From positions 62,001-126,000 of the forward strand of contig NZ_CAKAPD010000002.1 in NCBI RefSeq assembly GCF_916715725.1: 64,000 nt of DNA, given 5' to 3'. Both the position numbers and the translations under genes were made by a program. This DNA is from an uncultured Rothia sp. (GTDB lineage: Bacteria; Actinomycetota; Actinomycetes; Actinomycetales; Micrococcaceae). The notes beneath the pieces are model-generated. The model did no database searches. It saw only the letters and a program-made list of their open reading frames with translations, and was not told the origin of the DNA. Below, one piece after another: positions 8,343 through 16,574 of this stretch (within the stretch, counting starts at the first letter, position 1; every line of letters starts with the position of its first letter).

Positions 8343-8852
8343 TTAGCCCTCAAAAATACCGCGAGAACGGTCCTTACGCACGCTCTCAGCGGGGAAAATA
8401 CGGCCGCTCATGCTGATGTACACGCCCGGCTCCAGCAGGTTCAGGGCGGCAATAGCGGCACCCAGGTTGAAGCCGGCATCCGAACGAGCCATCACGGCGG
8501 GCTGCATCGCACCGGTCAGCACCACAACCTTATCGCCCAGGTCGGCGTGCTCGACCAGGTAGCGGGCAGTCTCCGGCATGGTGTCGGTGCCGTGAGTGAT
8601 GAGCACCTGGTCGTTAGTGACAGCATTCAGCGCCTCGGTCAGCTCGGCACGATCCTCATCGGTCATGTCCAGGCTGTCCTTGCCAATCAGCGGGCGAATA
8701 TCAAAACGGATATCGGTAATCACGCGGTCTAGCAGATCCTTAGCGGCAGGCTCACCAATATCCATGGTGCCCGCCACCGAATAGAACTTATCGATCGTGC
8801 CGCCAGTGGCAAGAATCGTGATTTCTTCGGGGTTCTTAATGGTGACGCTCAC
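8343..8852 (-). CDS. single-domain type I asparaginase-like protein
   Basis: The product is 169 residues, about half the length of classical L-asparaginases, and corresponds to the N-terminal catalytic domain only. Both threonine-containing catalytic motifs are present: ATGGTIDK near residue 15 and THGTDTM near residue 86. One-domain proteins of this size form a known family, so this is probably not a truncation. Expected activity is hydrolysis of asparagine or a related amide, but it is untested for the short form. It starts at GTG (8850-8852) with a GAGGAAA ribosome site and ends one base before the next membrane gene. Confidence 0.8.
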   Translation of the reverse strand: MSVTIKNPEEITILATGGTIDKFYSVAGTMDIGEPAAKDLLDRVITDIRFDIRPLIGKDSLDMTDEDRAELTEALNAVTNDQVLITHGTDTMPETARYLVEHADLGDKVVVLTGAMQPAVMARSDAGFNLGAAIAALNLLEPGVYISMSGRIFPAESVRKDRSRGIFEG

Positions 8853-9021
8853 GGGGTTTCCTCATCTTTTCGGGTCAACGTACACGAATCAAAAACTGCC
8901 AGGCCAACCCGGCAGGACACGCCCCACAACACGGGATAGGCACGGGGTAAACCCCGTGCATAAGGGTGAAGACGCAAAAACCCGCCGACCCCCGCAAAGC
9001 GGGAGGCGACGGGTCGGCTAG

Positions 9022-9094
9022 TGCGCCCTGTGGGGCTCGAACCCACGACCTGCGGATTAAAAGTCCGTAGCTCTACCGACTGAGCTAAAGGCGC
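9022..9094 (-). tRNA. tRNA-Lys (anticodon TTT)
   Basis: A full cloverleaf on the minus strand: 7-bp acceptor (9088-9094 with 9023-9029, one G-T pair), D arm AGCTCAG...GAGC, anticodon loop CTTTTAA giving TTT, and T arm with TTCGAGC. CCA is not encoded. It is upstream of, and on the same strand as, the asparaginase gene. Confidence 0.96.
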
Positions 9095-9181
9095 TCCTAT
9101 CCACACAAAACTGAAAGTGTGCAGATAGAAATACTATACACTACCGGCTCCCAGCCGATGAACGGTACACTGAGAAATCCT

Positions 9182-9955
9182 ATGTCTACACCCGCAACAT
9201 CAACCGGCGCCTCCGGGCGCTCACGTCACCGCACCCACCACCGCCCTGTCCTCTACTCCGCCGAGAAATTTGAACGCCACGAAGGCGGCATGGACCCCGC
9301 CGCACGTGAAGAGGCGGCGCACGCCTCCGCACGCATCCTGCTGATGCGCGGACGCGGCACCGACGAGCAGATGACCGAGCGGCTCGTCAGCTTCACCGAC
9401 GACTACGGAATTGAGATGCTCGCCGAACTCTGGTCGCACGCGAGCGCCCACTCCCTGCCGGGTGCGCTGTGGCGTATGTACTGGCTGCGGGATGTGGTGC
9501 ATCGTTCACCCCGCGGGGTGAGCCGCGCTTTTGAGCTGGGCATGGCGGAGGACTACCGTTCGCACGTGGTGGCGGGTGTTCCCGACCCGCCGAGCGCCGA
9601 CGAGGTGGTCCACACGATTGATGAGATTCTGGCGGGCCTGTACACCGGCGATATGGACATTGCGATGGAACGTTGCGCGGCGTTTGCGCACGTGGTGGCG
9701 TTGGGTATTCGCACCGATTATGCGCGCTCTACCGGGCAGGATAGTTCGGTTCCGGGTAGCCACGAGGTGAAGCGTGAGGCGGTGGAGCGTCGTGCTCGTC
9801 TGCCGCGTCAGGCTCAGCAGATGGAGCAGATCGCGCACGATTTGGAGGCGGTCGCCGCCCAGCTACGCGCCGTTGAGGCTGGGCAGCAGGCTCACGGGGC
9901 TTCGGAGGCTGATTCTGCGCAGGAAAAATCGCAGACCAACCTCGAAGCATTCTAG
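9182..9955 (+). CDS. conserved hypothetical protein, no signal or membrane segment
   Basis: The product is 257 residues and soluble. The N-terminus is basic (SGRSRHRTHHRP), the middle is an all-helical Ala/Glu-rich domain (RHEGGMDPAAREEAAHASARILL), and the C-terminus has a Gln/Ala-rich predicted coiled coil (residues about 205-240). I recall similar proteins in other Micrococcaceae but not a validated function. The ATG at 9182 is chosen because an upstream TACACT box (9166-9171) would place transcription start within a few bases of it; in-frame ATGs at 9119 and 9158 lie before that box. No clear ribosome site. Confidence 0.65.
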   Translation: MSTPATSTGASGRSRHRTHHRPVLYSAEKFERHEGGMDPAAREEAAHASARILLMRGRGTDEQMTERLVSFTDDYGIEMLAELWSHASAHSLPGALWRMYWLRDVVHRSPRGVSRAFELGMAEDYRSHVVAGVPDPPSADEVVHTIDEILAGLYTGDMDIAMERCAAFAHVVALGIRTDYARSTGQDSSVPGSHEVKREAVERRARLPRQAQQMEQIAHDLEAVAAQLRAVEAGQQAHGASEADSAQEKSQTNLEAF

Positions 9956-10053
9956 TCTTCTGCAACGTTTGAGCGCCTAAAAATGCGGGTTCGTGCCGCG
10001 AATTGGCACAGGTTCCACATTGGGTCGCAAAGGCGTGAAATGCCTATTTCTAA

Positions 10054-10083
10054 TTGACTCTGTGCCGGGTACAGGTGGATAAT
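10054..10083 (+). promoter_or_regulatory. promoter of the 10.1-kb small RNA
   Basis: TTGACT (10054-10059) and GATAAT (10078-10083) with an 18-nt spacer form one of the better consensus promoters in the window. Expected start is near 10090, and no open frame follows. Confidence 0.7.
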
Positions 10084-10089
10084 AATTAC

Positions 10090-10228
10090 AAGATGTCGGG
10101 TTGCTAATAGGTAGCCCCGGGCTCCAAATCTTTAGCCGCTTCGAGCGGCCTTCCGCCGAGAGGCGCTCCCAACCCGACATCCCTAAACGTTCCGGTGGGG
10201 GTCGAGAAACCGACCCCCACCGTTTTTT
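10090..10228 (+). ncRNA. candidate structured small RNA, about 138 nt
   Basis: Between the promoter above and an intrinsic terminator there is no reading frame but a compact fold. A perfect 12-bp stem joins 10092-10103 to 10170-10181. Inside lie a GCCGC-GCGGC hairpin (10135-10149) and a CGCC-GAGA-GGCG hairpin with a GNRA-type tetraloop (10154-10165). The RNA ends in a 12-bp G/C-rich terminator stem (10193-10204 with 10211-10222) and six T. I compared it by memory with SRP RNA, 6S, RNase P RNA and tmRNA: it lacks the SRP helix 8 core and the others are too long. It could instead be a leader with early termination for the DUF47 gene, but that gene has its own -10 box. Not a family I recognise. 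Confidence 0.6.
10193..10228 (+). terminator. intrinsic terminator of the candidate small RNA
   Basis: A perfect 12-bp stem with a 6-nt loop (AGAAAC) is followed by TTTTTT, 145 nt before the next gene. Confidence 0.92.
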
Positions 10229-10373
10229 GTTTAAAACCGTCATACGGAACCGCAAACAGGTCGGCGCTATAACATTTGCAGGTCGTTACTATAACGTGTG
10301 CAGGTCGGGCGCTCGTGAGATACCCACGGGCTATGCGCACCCGCAGCACCCAATACTGGTTAGACTGGGAACT

Positions 10374-10991
10374 ATGCTGCACCGACTTTTCCCCCACGCT
10401 AACGAGTCCCTCGCCTCCCTCGCTGAAATTTCAGCGCAGGTCGGTGAGGCGGCGGCATTGCTCTCTGAAATGGTCGGCTCCCCCGTCGCGGAGTACCCCG
10501 AACTCTTCGAACGCATGCTCACCCACGAGGCGGACTCCACGAACCTGCTGTTCCGCACCCTCACCGAGGTGCGCAGCTCCTTCTCCCCGCCCATCCCGCG
10601 TGAAGACCTGTACACGCTGGCGCGCAAGCTCACCAACGCCGTCGAGAAGCTCACCAGCGCCGCGCACGTGCTGTCCCTGCACAGCATTGACGGCTTCGCC
10701 ACGCACATCACCTCAATCCTGGACATTATTCAGCGTCAGGCGGTGCTGACCGCCGCCGTCATCCCCAAACTTGCCGATATTCGCGGCCTCGACAACTACT
10801 GGATGGACATGCTGCGCATCTCCCGCCAGGCGCTACGCACCGCCGAAGAATACGACGCGTACATTGCCGAACGCTACACCCCCGAGCGGTACCGCCGCTA
10901 CGCCACCTTCCTGGCGCAGCTGACCGCCGCCTCCAACTCTATGCGTGATGTGTCCGCCGAGATCGGCCGCATTATCGTTCAGGAATCCTAA
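10374..10991 (+). CDS. DUF47 (PhoU-like) phosphate transport accessory protein
   Basis: The product is 205 residues, all-helical and soluble, with the layout of the PhoU-like DUF47 family, which is almost always encoded directly ahead of a Pit phosphate transporter, as here. It is thought to regulate or couple that transporter. The start is placed at the ATG at 10374: TAGACT (10361-10366) lies exactly 7 nt before it, suggesting a leaderless mRNA, and the family-like sequence begins there. Its stop codon overlaps the transporter ATG by one base, so the two are translationally coupled. Confidence 0.85.
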   Translation: MLHRLFPHANESLASLAEISAQVGEAAALLSEMVGSPVAEYPELFERMLTHEADSTNLLFRTLTEVRSSFSPPIPREDLYTLARKLTNAVEKLTSAAHVLSLHSIDGFATHITSILDIIQRQAVLTAAVIPKLADIRGLDNYWMDMLRISRQALRTAEEYDAYIAERYTPERYRRYATFLAQLTAASNSMRDVSAEIGRIIVQES

Positions 10992-12025
10992 TGTTCCTGG
11001 GTCTTCTAGCCTGCTGCGCCTTCATTGCCGCGGTCTACGTTACCGGTGTGCACGACGCCTCCAACTCCGTCGCTGTTCCGGTGCGTACCCGCGCCCTCGG
11101 CGAGCGCTCCGCCCTGTACCTTGCCGCGCTCTTCAACGTGCTCGGCGTGGTCGGTGCGTTCCTGCTACTCGGTGAGTATTCCGCCTCGTGGGTGAGCGCC
11201 CCGGAGGGCATCACCGGCCTGAACGGTATCGTTGCGTCGCTGCTGGTCTGCGCTATTTGGGGTGTGCTCACCTGGTTCCTGAGGCTGCCGTCCTCCTCGA
11301 CCCACGCGCTGGTGGGTGCCCTCGCCGGTGTGAGCTGGTGGACCCAAACGAGGATTGACAGCGCCGCTGAAGGGTTCGGTTCGCTCGCATTCCTGCCGCA
11401 TATTTTTGGGGCGACTCTGTTGCCGCTCTTCTACCTGCCGCCGCTCATTTTTCTGCTGTCCTGGCTGATGGTGGTGCCGTTCTACCGGCTAGTGGTCGGC
11501 CATAACCCGCGCCTGGTGAATCAGCATGCCCGCGAGGTGCTGGCGGTGTCTGCCTCCGCAATTTCGCTGCTCCACGGCCTGCAGACCGGCTACCTGTACC
11601 TGCTGCTGTGGGCGCTGCTGAGCGAACGCATCATGGATCCGGCGCTGATTCAATCCCTCACCTGGGGCGGGATGTTGCTGGGCACCTTCATTATTGCCCT
11701 CAGCCTGGGTGCGGGTACGCTGACCGGTGGCCGCCGCATCGGCTACACCTTCGCCTACAAGATGGTGCGCCTGGACCCGTTCCGTGGCGCGGTCGCTCAG
11801 GGTACGACCGCGGTGGTGCAGGTGCTCGGCTACTTCCTGCTGCAGGTGCCGTTCTCCTCCTCGCATCTGGCGACGGCATCGGCGCTCGGCGCGGGCGTGA
11901 ACCAGCGCTTTAACGCGCTGAAATCCAGGATTGTTCTGCAGATTCTTCTGGTGTGGCTGGTAACCATTCCGGCATGCTTTGTGCTCGGTGTGCTGGCGAT
12001 GGTGGCGCTACAGTCCATCAGCTAG
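10991..12025 (+). CDS. pit: Pit-family inorganic phosphate transporter
   Basis: The product is 344 residues with about ten hydrophobic segments. Both halves of the inverted-repeat family signature are visible: GVHDASNSVAVPVRTRAL near residue 18 followed by PSSSTHALVGALAG, and PFSSSHLATASALGAGVN near residue 285. Pit proteins import phosphate, usually as a metal-phosphate complex, using the proton gradient. The ATG overlaps the stop of the DUF47 gene. The operon ends here; no strong terminator hairpin is seen in the next 130 nt. Confidence 0.93.
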   Translation: MFLGLLACCAFIAAVYVTGVHDASNSVAVPVRTRALGERSALYLAALFNVLGVVGAFLLLGEYSASWVSAPEGITGLNGIVASLLVCAIWGVLTWFLRLPSSSTHALVGALAGVSWWTQTRIDSAAEGFGSLAFLPHIFGATLLPLFYLPPLIFLLSWLMVVPFYRLVVGHNPRLVNQHAREVLAVSASAISLLHGLQTGYLYLLLWALLSERIMDPALIQSLTWGGMLLGTFIIALSLGAGTLTGGRRIGYTFAYKMVRLDPFRGAVAQGTTAVVQVLGYFLLQVPFSSSHLATASALGAGVNQRFNALKSRIVLQILLVWLVTIPACFVLGVLAMVALQSIS

Positions 12026-12167
12026 TTTTTAGGGGCGGTGTATGCCTCTGTGTGCCTGCTGCTGCGGCGTGGACGGGTGGCGGGTTGAGTCTGAACAGTG
12101 CACACCTTCATAATGGGTTGAGTTCCTGGGCTGGCACGGGCCCGCTCACCCTCGACTGATTGTGGTT

Positions 12168-13226
12168 ATGTCTTCCCCTACCGTAGCTATTCTGGTCCGC
12201 ACGAAGGGCCGCCCCCGCTTCTTGAGCCGCGCGCTGGAGAACATTGCGCAGCAGACCTTCACCGACTACACGGTCTGTGTGATTAACGATGGAGGCGACG
12301 AGCAGGCAACCCGCGCCGTCATTGAGGCTTCCCCGCTGGGTTCCGGCCGCGTGCAGCTGCTGACCACCGCCGGCGGCAACATGGAGGCGGCATCCAACGC
12401 CGGTTTGGCGGCGACCACCTCCACATACGTGGCGATTCACGATGACGACGACCTGTGGGCGCCCGAGTTCCTGGAACGCACCGTCGCGGCGCTCGAAGAG
12501 AGCGGCGCGCTCATGTGCACCACCCGCGTTGTGGAGCGATACGAACGCAAGAACGCCGAGGGCGAGTTCGAAGTGTACGAGGAGCGTATTTTCCACGACG
12601 GGCTGCCCAGCGTCGGTTTGCAGTTCCTGTTCCGCACGAACCGTGCCGTGCCGATCGGCATTCTCTACCGACGCAGCCTGCACGAGCTGGTCGGTTTCTA
12701 CGACGAGTCCCTGCCGGTGGTCGGCGACTGGGAGTTCAACCTGCGCGCCGCCTCCGTTGCGGATATTCTGCTGGTGGATGAGCCGCTGGCGTACTGGTCG
12801 CTGCGCCCCGACGCGGAAGGTGCTGAGGCGAATAGCGTGAAGCGTCAGGCTGAGCATGCCCGCTTCGATTCGATGGTGCGTGCCCGCGCTATCCGCGAGG
12901 ATCTGCAGGCTGGTGCCCGACCGGGTGCGTACCTGTACCAGGCGCATTTGGCGGCTGACCTGGAGCGCCGCGTGATTGACGGGCACGATCTGACCCGCGA
13001 ATCCCTGGACATTCTGCGCTCTATCGAGAGCCGTCTGGAGCGTATCGAGGCTCGTCAGCAGGCTATTGAGTCCCGCCAGCAGAGCATCGAGGAGCGTCTG
13101 CGGGTACTAAAGCACCTGCGCGCACCGGGCCGTGCACTGCGTTCCTTCGCGCAGCGTTCGCTCAATCAGCGTTCTCAGGCTCGTCGCGGTGATGAGACTG
13201 GTTCGGCAGACCAGAAGGGCGCATAG
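12168..13226 (+). CDS. family 2 (GT-A) glycosyltransferase
   Basis: The product is 352 residues. The N-terminus has the nucleotide-sugar fold start (VAILVRTKGRPRFLSRAL) and the acidic metal-binding motif HDDDDLW near residue 91. About 40 residues near the C-terminus (LRSIESRLERIEARQQAIES) form a clear coiled coil. It has no signal peptide and should act on the cytosolic side, building a surface glycan. A GTG 6 nt upstream is an alternative start. The stop is 3 nt before the next gene, which encodes a pyruvyltransferase, so the pair probably decorates a cell-wall polymer; donor and acceptor cannot be read. Confidence 0.85.
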   Translation: MSSPTVAILVRTKGRPRFLSRALENIAQQTFTDYTVCVINDGGDEQATRAVIEASPLGSGRVQLLTTAGGNMEAASNAGLAATTSTYVAIHDDDDLWAPEFLERTVAALEESGALMCTTRVVERYERKNAEGEFEVYEERIFHDGLPSVGLQFLFRTNRAVPIGILYRRSLHELVGFYDESLPVVGDWEFNLRAASVADILLVDEPLAYWSLRPDAEGAEANSVKRQAEHARFDSMVRARAIREDLQAGARPGAYLYQAHLAADLERRVIDGHDLTRESLDILRSIESRLERIEARQQAIESRQQSIEERLRVLKHLRAPGRALRSFAQRSLNQRSQARRGDETGSADQKGA

Positions 13227-13228
13227 CC

Positions 13229-14971
13229 GTGGCAGAGAACAATCATTCTTCCACAGCACTGCCCGTTACTGAAGCACCGCACTTTAATGAAGCACCGCGC
13301 GTACTCGTCATCGGCGATATTGGCCAGCACACCTACCACGTGGGTGACGAAGCCATGACCATCGCGAGCGCCCAGGCCCTTTCCGAAGGCGGCGCGGCGG
13401 TCACCCTCATGACCCGCGATGTGGGCCATTCGGCGCGCTATATCGGCGCGGCTGCTCATGAGACCGCCGAGCCTTACAAGTACCTGCCGTTCTTCCTCTT
13501 CCCCTGGGCACCGGCTGAACGCGAGCTGACCCTTGCGGCGCTCGAGTGCATCCTGGTGGAGCTGCACGCCAACCGGGACCGCCCCTCAACCGCCGAGCTG
13601 GTGGCGCTACCGCAGGTGCAGGCACTGCCCGAGGTGTTGCATCCGCTGGAGCAGACCATTGAGCGCATAGTGGAGTTCGCGGACTCTATCGCCGCCATGG
13701 ACGCGGTCGTGGTCTCCGGCGGCGGTAACCTCAACTCCCGCTACGGCTGGCTGCTCTACGAACGTGCCGCCGCGGTACGTGCCGCCGAGCATGCGGGCGT
13801 GCCCGTGTACGTGACCGGCCAGTCCCTGGGCCCGGTCCTCAACCCCGAGGACGCGCAGGTTCTGGAGCGCATGCTGCGCACCGCCCGTTCGGTGACGGTG
13901 CGTGAACGTTCTTCGCTCGCTTGGTGCCGTGAGCGGGGTATTGACGCGCGCCTGAGCGTGGATGACGCCACCGACTACTCGGTGGCTTCCCCGGCGCGTA
14001 CCCTGCACTATGCGGAGGGTATTTCCGCAGGTCAGACGCTTGATGAGTTGCCGGATCACTACGTCTGCGTGACCGTCAACGAGTGCACCGACCAACAGGC
14101 ACAGCAGATCGCGCGCCTGCTCGACGGCATGTGGCGCGAGCACGGCTACACGCCCGTCTTCCTGAGCCACTACGGTGACCCGCAAGACCCTGCAAGCGGC
14201 GATATTCAGGCGCACCAGCGCATCGCCGAGCAGCTCAGCCCTTCCACCCCGGCGACCCTGCTGCCGATTCTGCACGCCGATCAGAGCGTCACCGTGCACC
14301 GGGCTGCGGCGTTCACGCTGACCAGCCGCTACCACCCGGCGGTGTTCTCCGCCGCGGCGGGTATTCCCGTGCTCGCCCTCATTCCGGATGCCTTCACGCA
14401 GATGCGCGTGGGCGGCGCCCTGAGCCTGTACGGTCTGGGCGAGTTCACCCTGCCGTTGGGCATGCTCGCCGGTGGTGTTCCCGAGCTGATGGTTGCCGCC
14501 GCCCTGCGGCACGCGGCGGTGGCATCGGATGCACGCCGCGCCGAGCTGCTGGAGGTTCTGCGCGCCGAGCGCGCCTACCTGCTCGCGCAGATTCTTGCAT
14601 CTGGCGCAGAAAAGCTGGACGAAGTAGAGGCACCCGCCCCCTTCCCCACCGTGGAGCAGGTTCCGGCGCTACCCGAGCCGCTGGCCGCTACGGTGCGCGC
14701 CGCCCGCGAGCTCTTCACCGAAACCTCCCTCACCGCGGGGTTCGAGTGGGCGATGTCTGACCGGGCGCACTCCTGGGATGCCGAGCACCGCCGGCAGCTC
14801 GAGCGCGCCCGCGCAATCGGCGGGTACAGTGCGCACGGTATCCACGGGGCGCACGGTGCGGAACAGACGCGCCCCGTCACCGTTGAGGCTGATTCTGAAT
14901 CACCCGCCGAGGTACACCACCCCGCCCGACCGGGTCTGCTGGCGAGGGTGGCGCGGCGCCTCCGCAGCTAG
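13229..14971 (+). CDS. polysaccharide pyruvyl transferase family protein
   Basis: The product is 580 residues, cytosolic. It opens with a Rossmann-like strand (RVLVIGDIGQHTYHVGDEAM) and carries the family's GGGNLNS motif near residue 170 and VTGQSLGPV near residue 192, with TSRYHPAVFSAAAGIPV near residue 370. These match the CsaB-like pyruvyltransferase family that adds pyruvate ketals to wall polysaccharides, the groups bound by SLH domains in other bacteria. That is notable because SLH-like secreted proteins occur elsewhere in this window. It starts at GTG 13229, with AAGGG upstream, and is longer than the usual 350-400 residues, mainly through a C-terminal extension. Confidence 0.8.
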   Translation: MAENNHSSTALPVTEAPHFNEAPRVLVIGDIGQHTYHVGDEAMTIASAQALSEGGAAVTLMTRDVGHSARYIGAAAHETAEPYKYLPFFLFPWAPAERELTLAALECILVELHANRDRPSTAELVALPQVQALPEVLHPLEQTIERIVEFADSIAAMDAVVVSGGGNLNSRYGWLLYERAAAVRAAEHAGVPVYVTGQSLGPVLNPEDAQVLERMLRTARSVTVRERSSLAWCRERGIDARLSVDDATDYSVASPARTLHYAEGISAGQTLDELPDHYVCVTVNECTDQQAQQIARLLDGMWREHGYTPVFLSHYGDPQDPASGDIQAHQRIAEQLSPSTPATLLPILHADQSVTVHRAAAFTLTSRYHPAVFSAAAGIPVLALIPDAFTQMRVGGALSLYGLGEFTLPLGMLAGGVPELMVAAALRHAAVASDARRAELLEVLRAERAYLLAQILASGAEKLDEVEAPAPFPTVEQVPALPEPLAATVRAARELFTETSLTAGFEWAMSDRAHSWDAEHRRQLERARAIGGYSAHGIHGAHGAEQTRPVTVEADSESPAEVHHPARPGLLARVARRLRS

Positions 14972-15071
14972 CTTCCACGGTTATGGGCTATATGAGGCAT
15001 ACGACCTCAGCCTGGGTAGGAGTGCGAAGCGCGGGGTCTCTCACACTTCAACCCAACACTCCCCTACCCCC

Positions 15072-15106
15072 TTGTGCACCGCATATGCGCCGGTATGATG
15101 GTGCCC
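15072..15106 (+). promoter_or_regulatory. promoter giving a leaderless mRNA for the FUSC gene
   Basis: TTGTGC (15072-15077), 16-nt spacer, TATGAT (15094-15099), then 7 nt to the ATG at 15107. No ribosome site fits between. Confidence 0.65.
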
Positions 15107-16423
15107 ATGGCACGATTCGCAGACATTCTACGCACTACTGAACAGAACACCCGACAGTTCATCCGTGAGGGTATTCACCGAGTCCAAGCAGACTTCTTTC
15201 AGTCTGTGCAGATTGTTGCGGCGTCTATGGGCGCTTGGCTTTTCGCTGAGCGCGTCCTGGGCCACCACGAGCCCATTTTCGCGCCGGTCGCTGCCCTCGT
15301 ATCCCTCGGCTATGTAAGCGGTGCTAAGCATTCCCGCCGAATCCTTGAGGTCTCCTTCGGCGTGACCCTCGGCATTCTCATTGGCGACCTTCTGCTGATC
15401 CTGCTCGGTCACGGTACCTGGCAGGCGGCAGTGGTGCTTTTCTTGACCGTGATTATTGCCCGATTTATTGATAAGGGCATTATTTTTACGATTCAGCTCA
15501 GCTTCCAGGCCTGTTTCACGTTGCTGCTGCCCGTACCTGACGATGCGTTCACCCGCAGTTTTGACGGCATTGTGGGTGGCGCCTTTGCATTCCTCGCGAT
15601 GTACCTGATGCCGCGCGACCCGCGCAAGAACCCGCGTGCCCGCGCACAGGCCCTCATGGATGCGTTCGCGAAGGTTTTCCAGCTCTCCTCCGAGGCAATC
15701 CGCTACTACGATTACAACAAGGCGTACCAGAGCCTGCTCGATGCGCGCGCCCTGCAGCCGCTCTACGATGCGTGCCGCGGCGACCTGATTACCGCGCAGG
15801 GCATGAGCGAGCTGTCGTGGAATAGCCGCAAGAGCAAGGGCGAGCTGGCGCGCATGGCGAAGACCCTCGCCGCGGTGGATTTGGCGATTCGTAACGACCG
15901 CGTGCTCAACCGCCGCATGGCGTCCACGATTCACCACGTGCAGCTGCGTACTGCCGCACAGCTTTCGCTCAGTGACGCGCTGACCGAGCTGTCTTTGGCG
16001 GCGCAGAGCCTCGGCCTGGGTATGTCTGCCCCGACGGAAGGCGAACGCGAGCACTACATGATGGCGGCACGCGAGCGCATGATTAAGCTTGCCGGCACCC
16101 TCGAGCCGCGCACCATGGGTGTGGCAACTTTTGAGGGCGAGTCGCTGGTGCTGATGCTCCGCCTAATTGTGGTCGACTTTTTGGAGGCGACCGGTATGTC
16201 CCACAAGGACGCCGTGGCGGTTCTGGTGCCCCTCGGCGAGGCGGTCACGAAGCATGCACCGCGCACCTCGGCAATCCCGATTGTTGACGCTGACATGGAC
16301 GACTCCACGGTGGTTGATGACGTGACCGATAGCGCGGTGAACACCCACCACACGAACAAGCTCAACACCCGCTCGATCAACATTATGTTGCACGAGAACG
16401 AGGAGGAGAGCCGCTCCTCCTAA
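15107..16423 (+). CDS. FUSC/ArAE-type membrane protein (aromatic acid exporter family)
   Basis: The product is 438 residues. A predicted N-terminal amphipathic helix is followed by about six membrane segments in residues 25-180 (including FFQSVQIVAASMGAWLFAERV and VSFGVTLGILIGDLLLILLGHG). The remaining 250 residues form a soluble, helical cytosolic domain. This is the layout of FUSC-like/ArAE exporters, some of which export aromatic acids; the substrate here is unknown. The ATG at 15107 is favoured over an in-frame ATG at 15074 because a -10 box lies exactly 7 nt before it. Confidence 0.78.
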   Translation: MARFADILRTTEQNTRQFIREGIHRVQADFFQSVQIVAASMGAWLFAERVLGHHEPIFAPVAALVSLGYVSGAKHSRRILEVSFGVTLGILIGDLLLILLGHGTWQAAVVLFLTVIIARFIDKGIIFTIQLSFQACFTLLLPVPDDAFTRSFDGIVGGAFAFLAMYLMPRDPRKNPRARAQALMDAFAKVFQLSSEAIRYYDYNKAYQSLLDARALQPLYDACRGDLITAQGMSELSWNSRKSKGELARMAKTLAAVDLAIRNDRVLNRRMASTIHHVQLRTAAQLSLSDALTELSLAAQSLGLGMSAPTEGEREHYMMAARERMIKLAGTLEPRTMGVATFEGESLVLMLRLIVVDFLEATGMSHKDAVAVLVPLGEAVTKHAPRTSAIPIVDADMDDSTVVDDVTDSAVNTHHTNKLNTRSINIMLHENEEESRSS

Positions 16424-16439
16424 CAGGTTTCTGGAGGGT

Positions 16440-16483
16440 TTCTAGCTGGGTTCTAGCTGGGTTCTAGCTCGGCTCTAGCGGGG
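16440..16483. repeat. 11-bp tandem repeat, about four copies
   Basis: Units TTCTAGCTGGG (16440-16450), the same at 16451-16461, TTCTAGCTCGG (16462-16472) and CTCTAGCGGGG (16473-16483). It sits just past the FUSC stop codon. Confidence 0.85.
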
Positions 16484-16512
16484 CCAGCGGCAACCCACCA
16501 AGACGCACAACG

Positions 16513-16555
16513 GAGGGGGCTCCCGGCGGCATTCACGCCAGCTGGGAGCCCCCTC
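16513..16555. terminator. terminator between convergent FUSC gene and radA
   Basis: A perfect 12-bp stem (16513-16524 with 16544-16555) with a 19-nt loop that itself contains a short GGCG-CGCC stem. It lies 20 nt past the radA stop and probably serves both convergent genes. Confidence 0.8.
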
Positions 16556-16574
16556 TACTGTGTTCTTAAAGGTT

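Noticed and set aside
10090..10228. SRP RNA, 6S RNA, RNase P RNA or tmRNA identity for the small RNA
   Set aside because: No GGAA-loop helix 8 core for SRP; too short for the others; no tRNA-like end or peptide tag frame.
13607..14512. Long frame antisense to the pyruvyltransferase gene
   Set aside because: Arg/Gly/His-rich random composition; the plus-strand gene has all family motifs.
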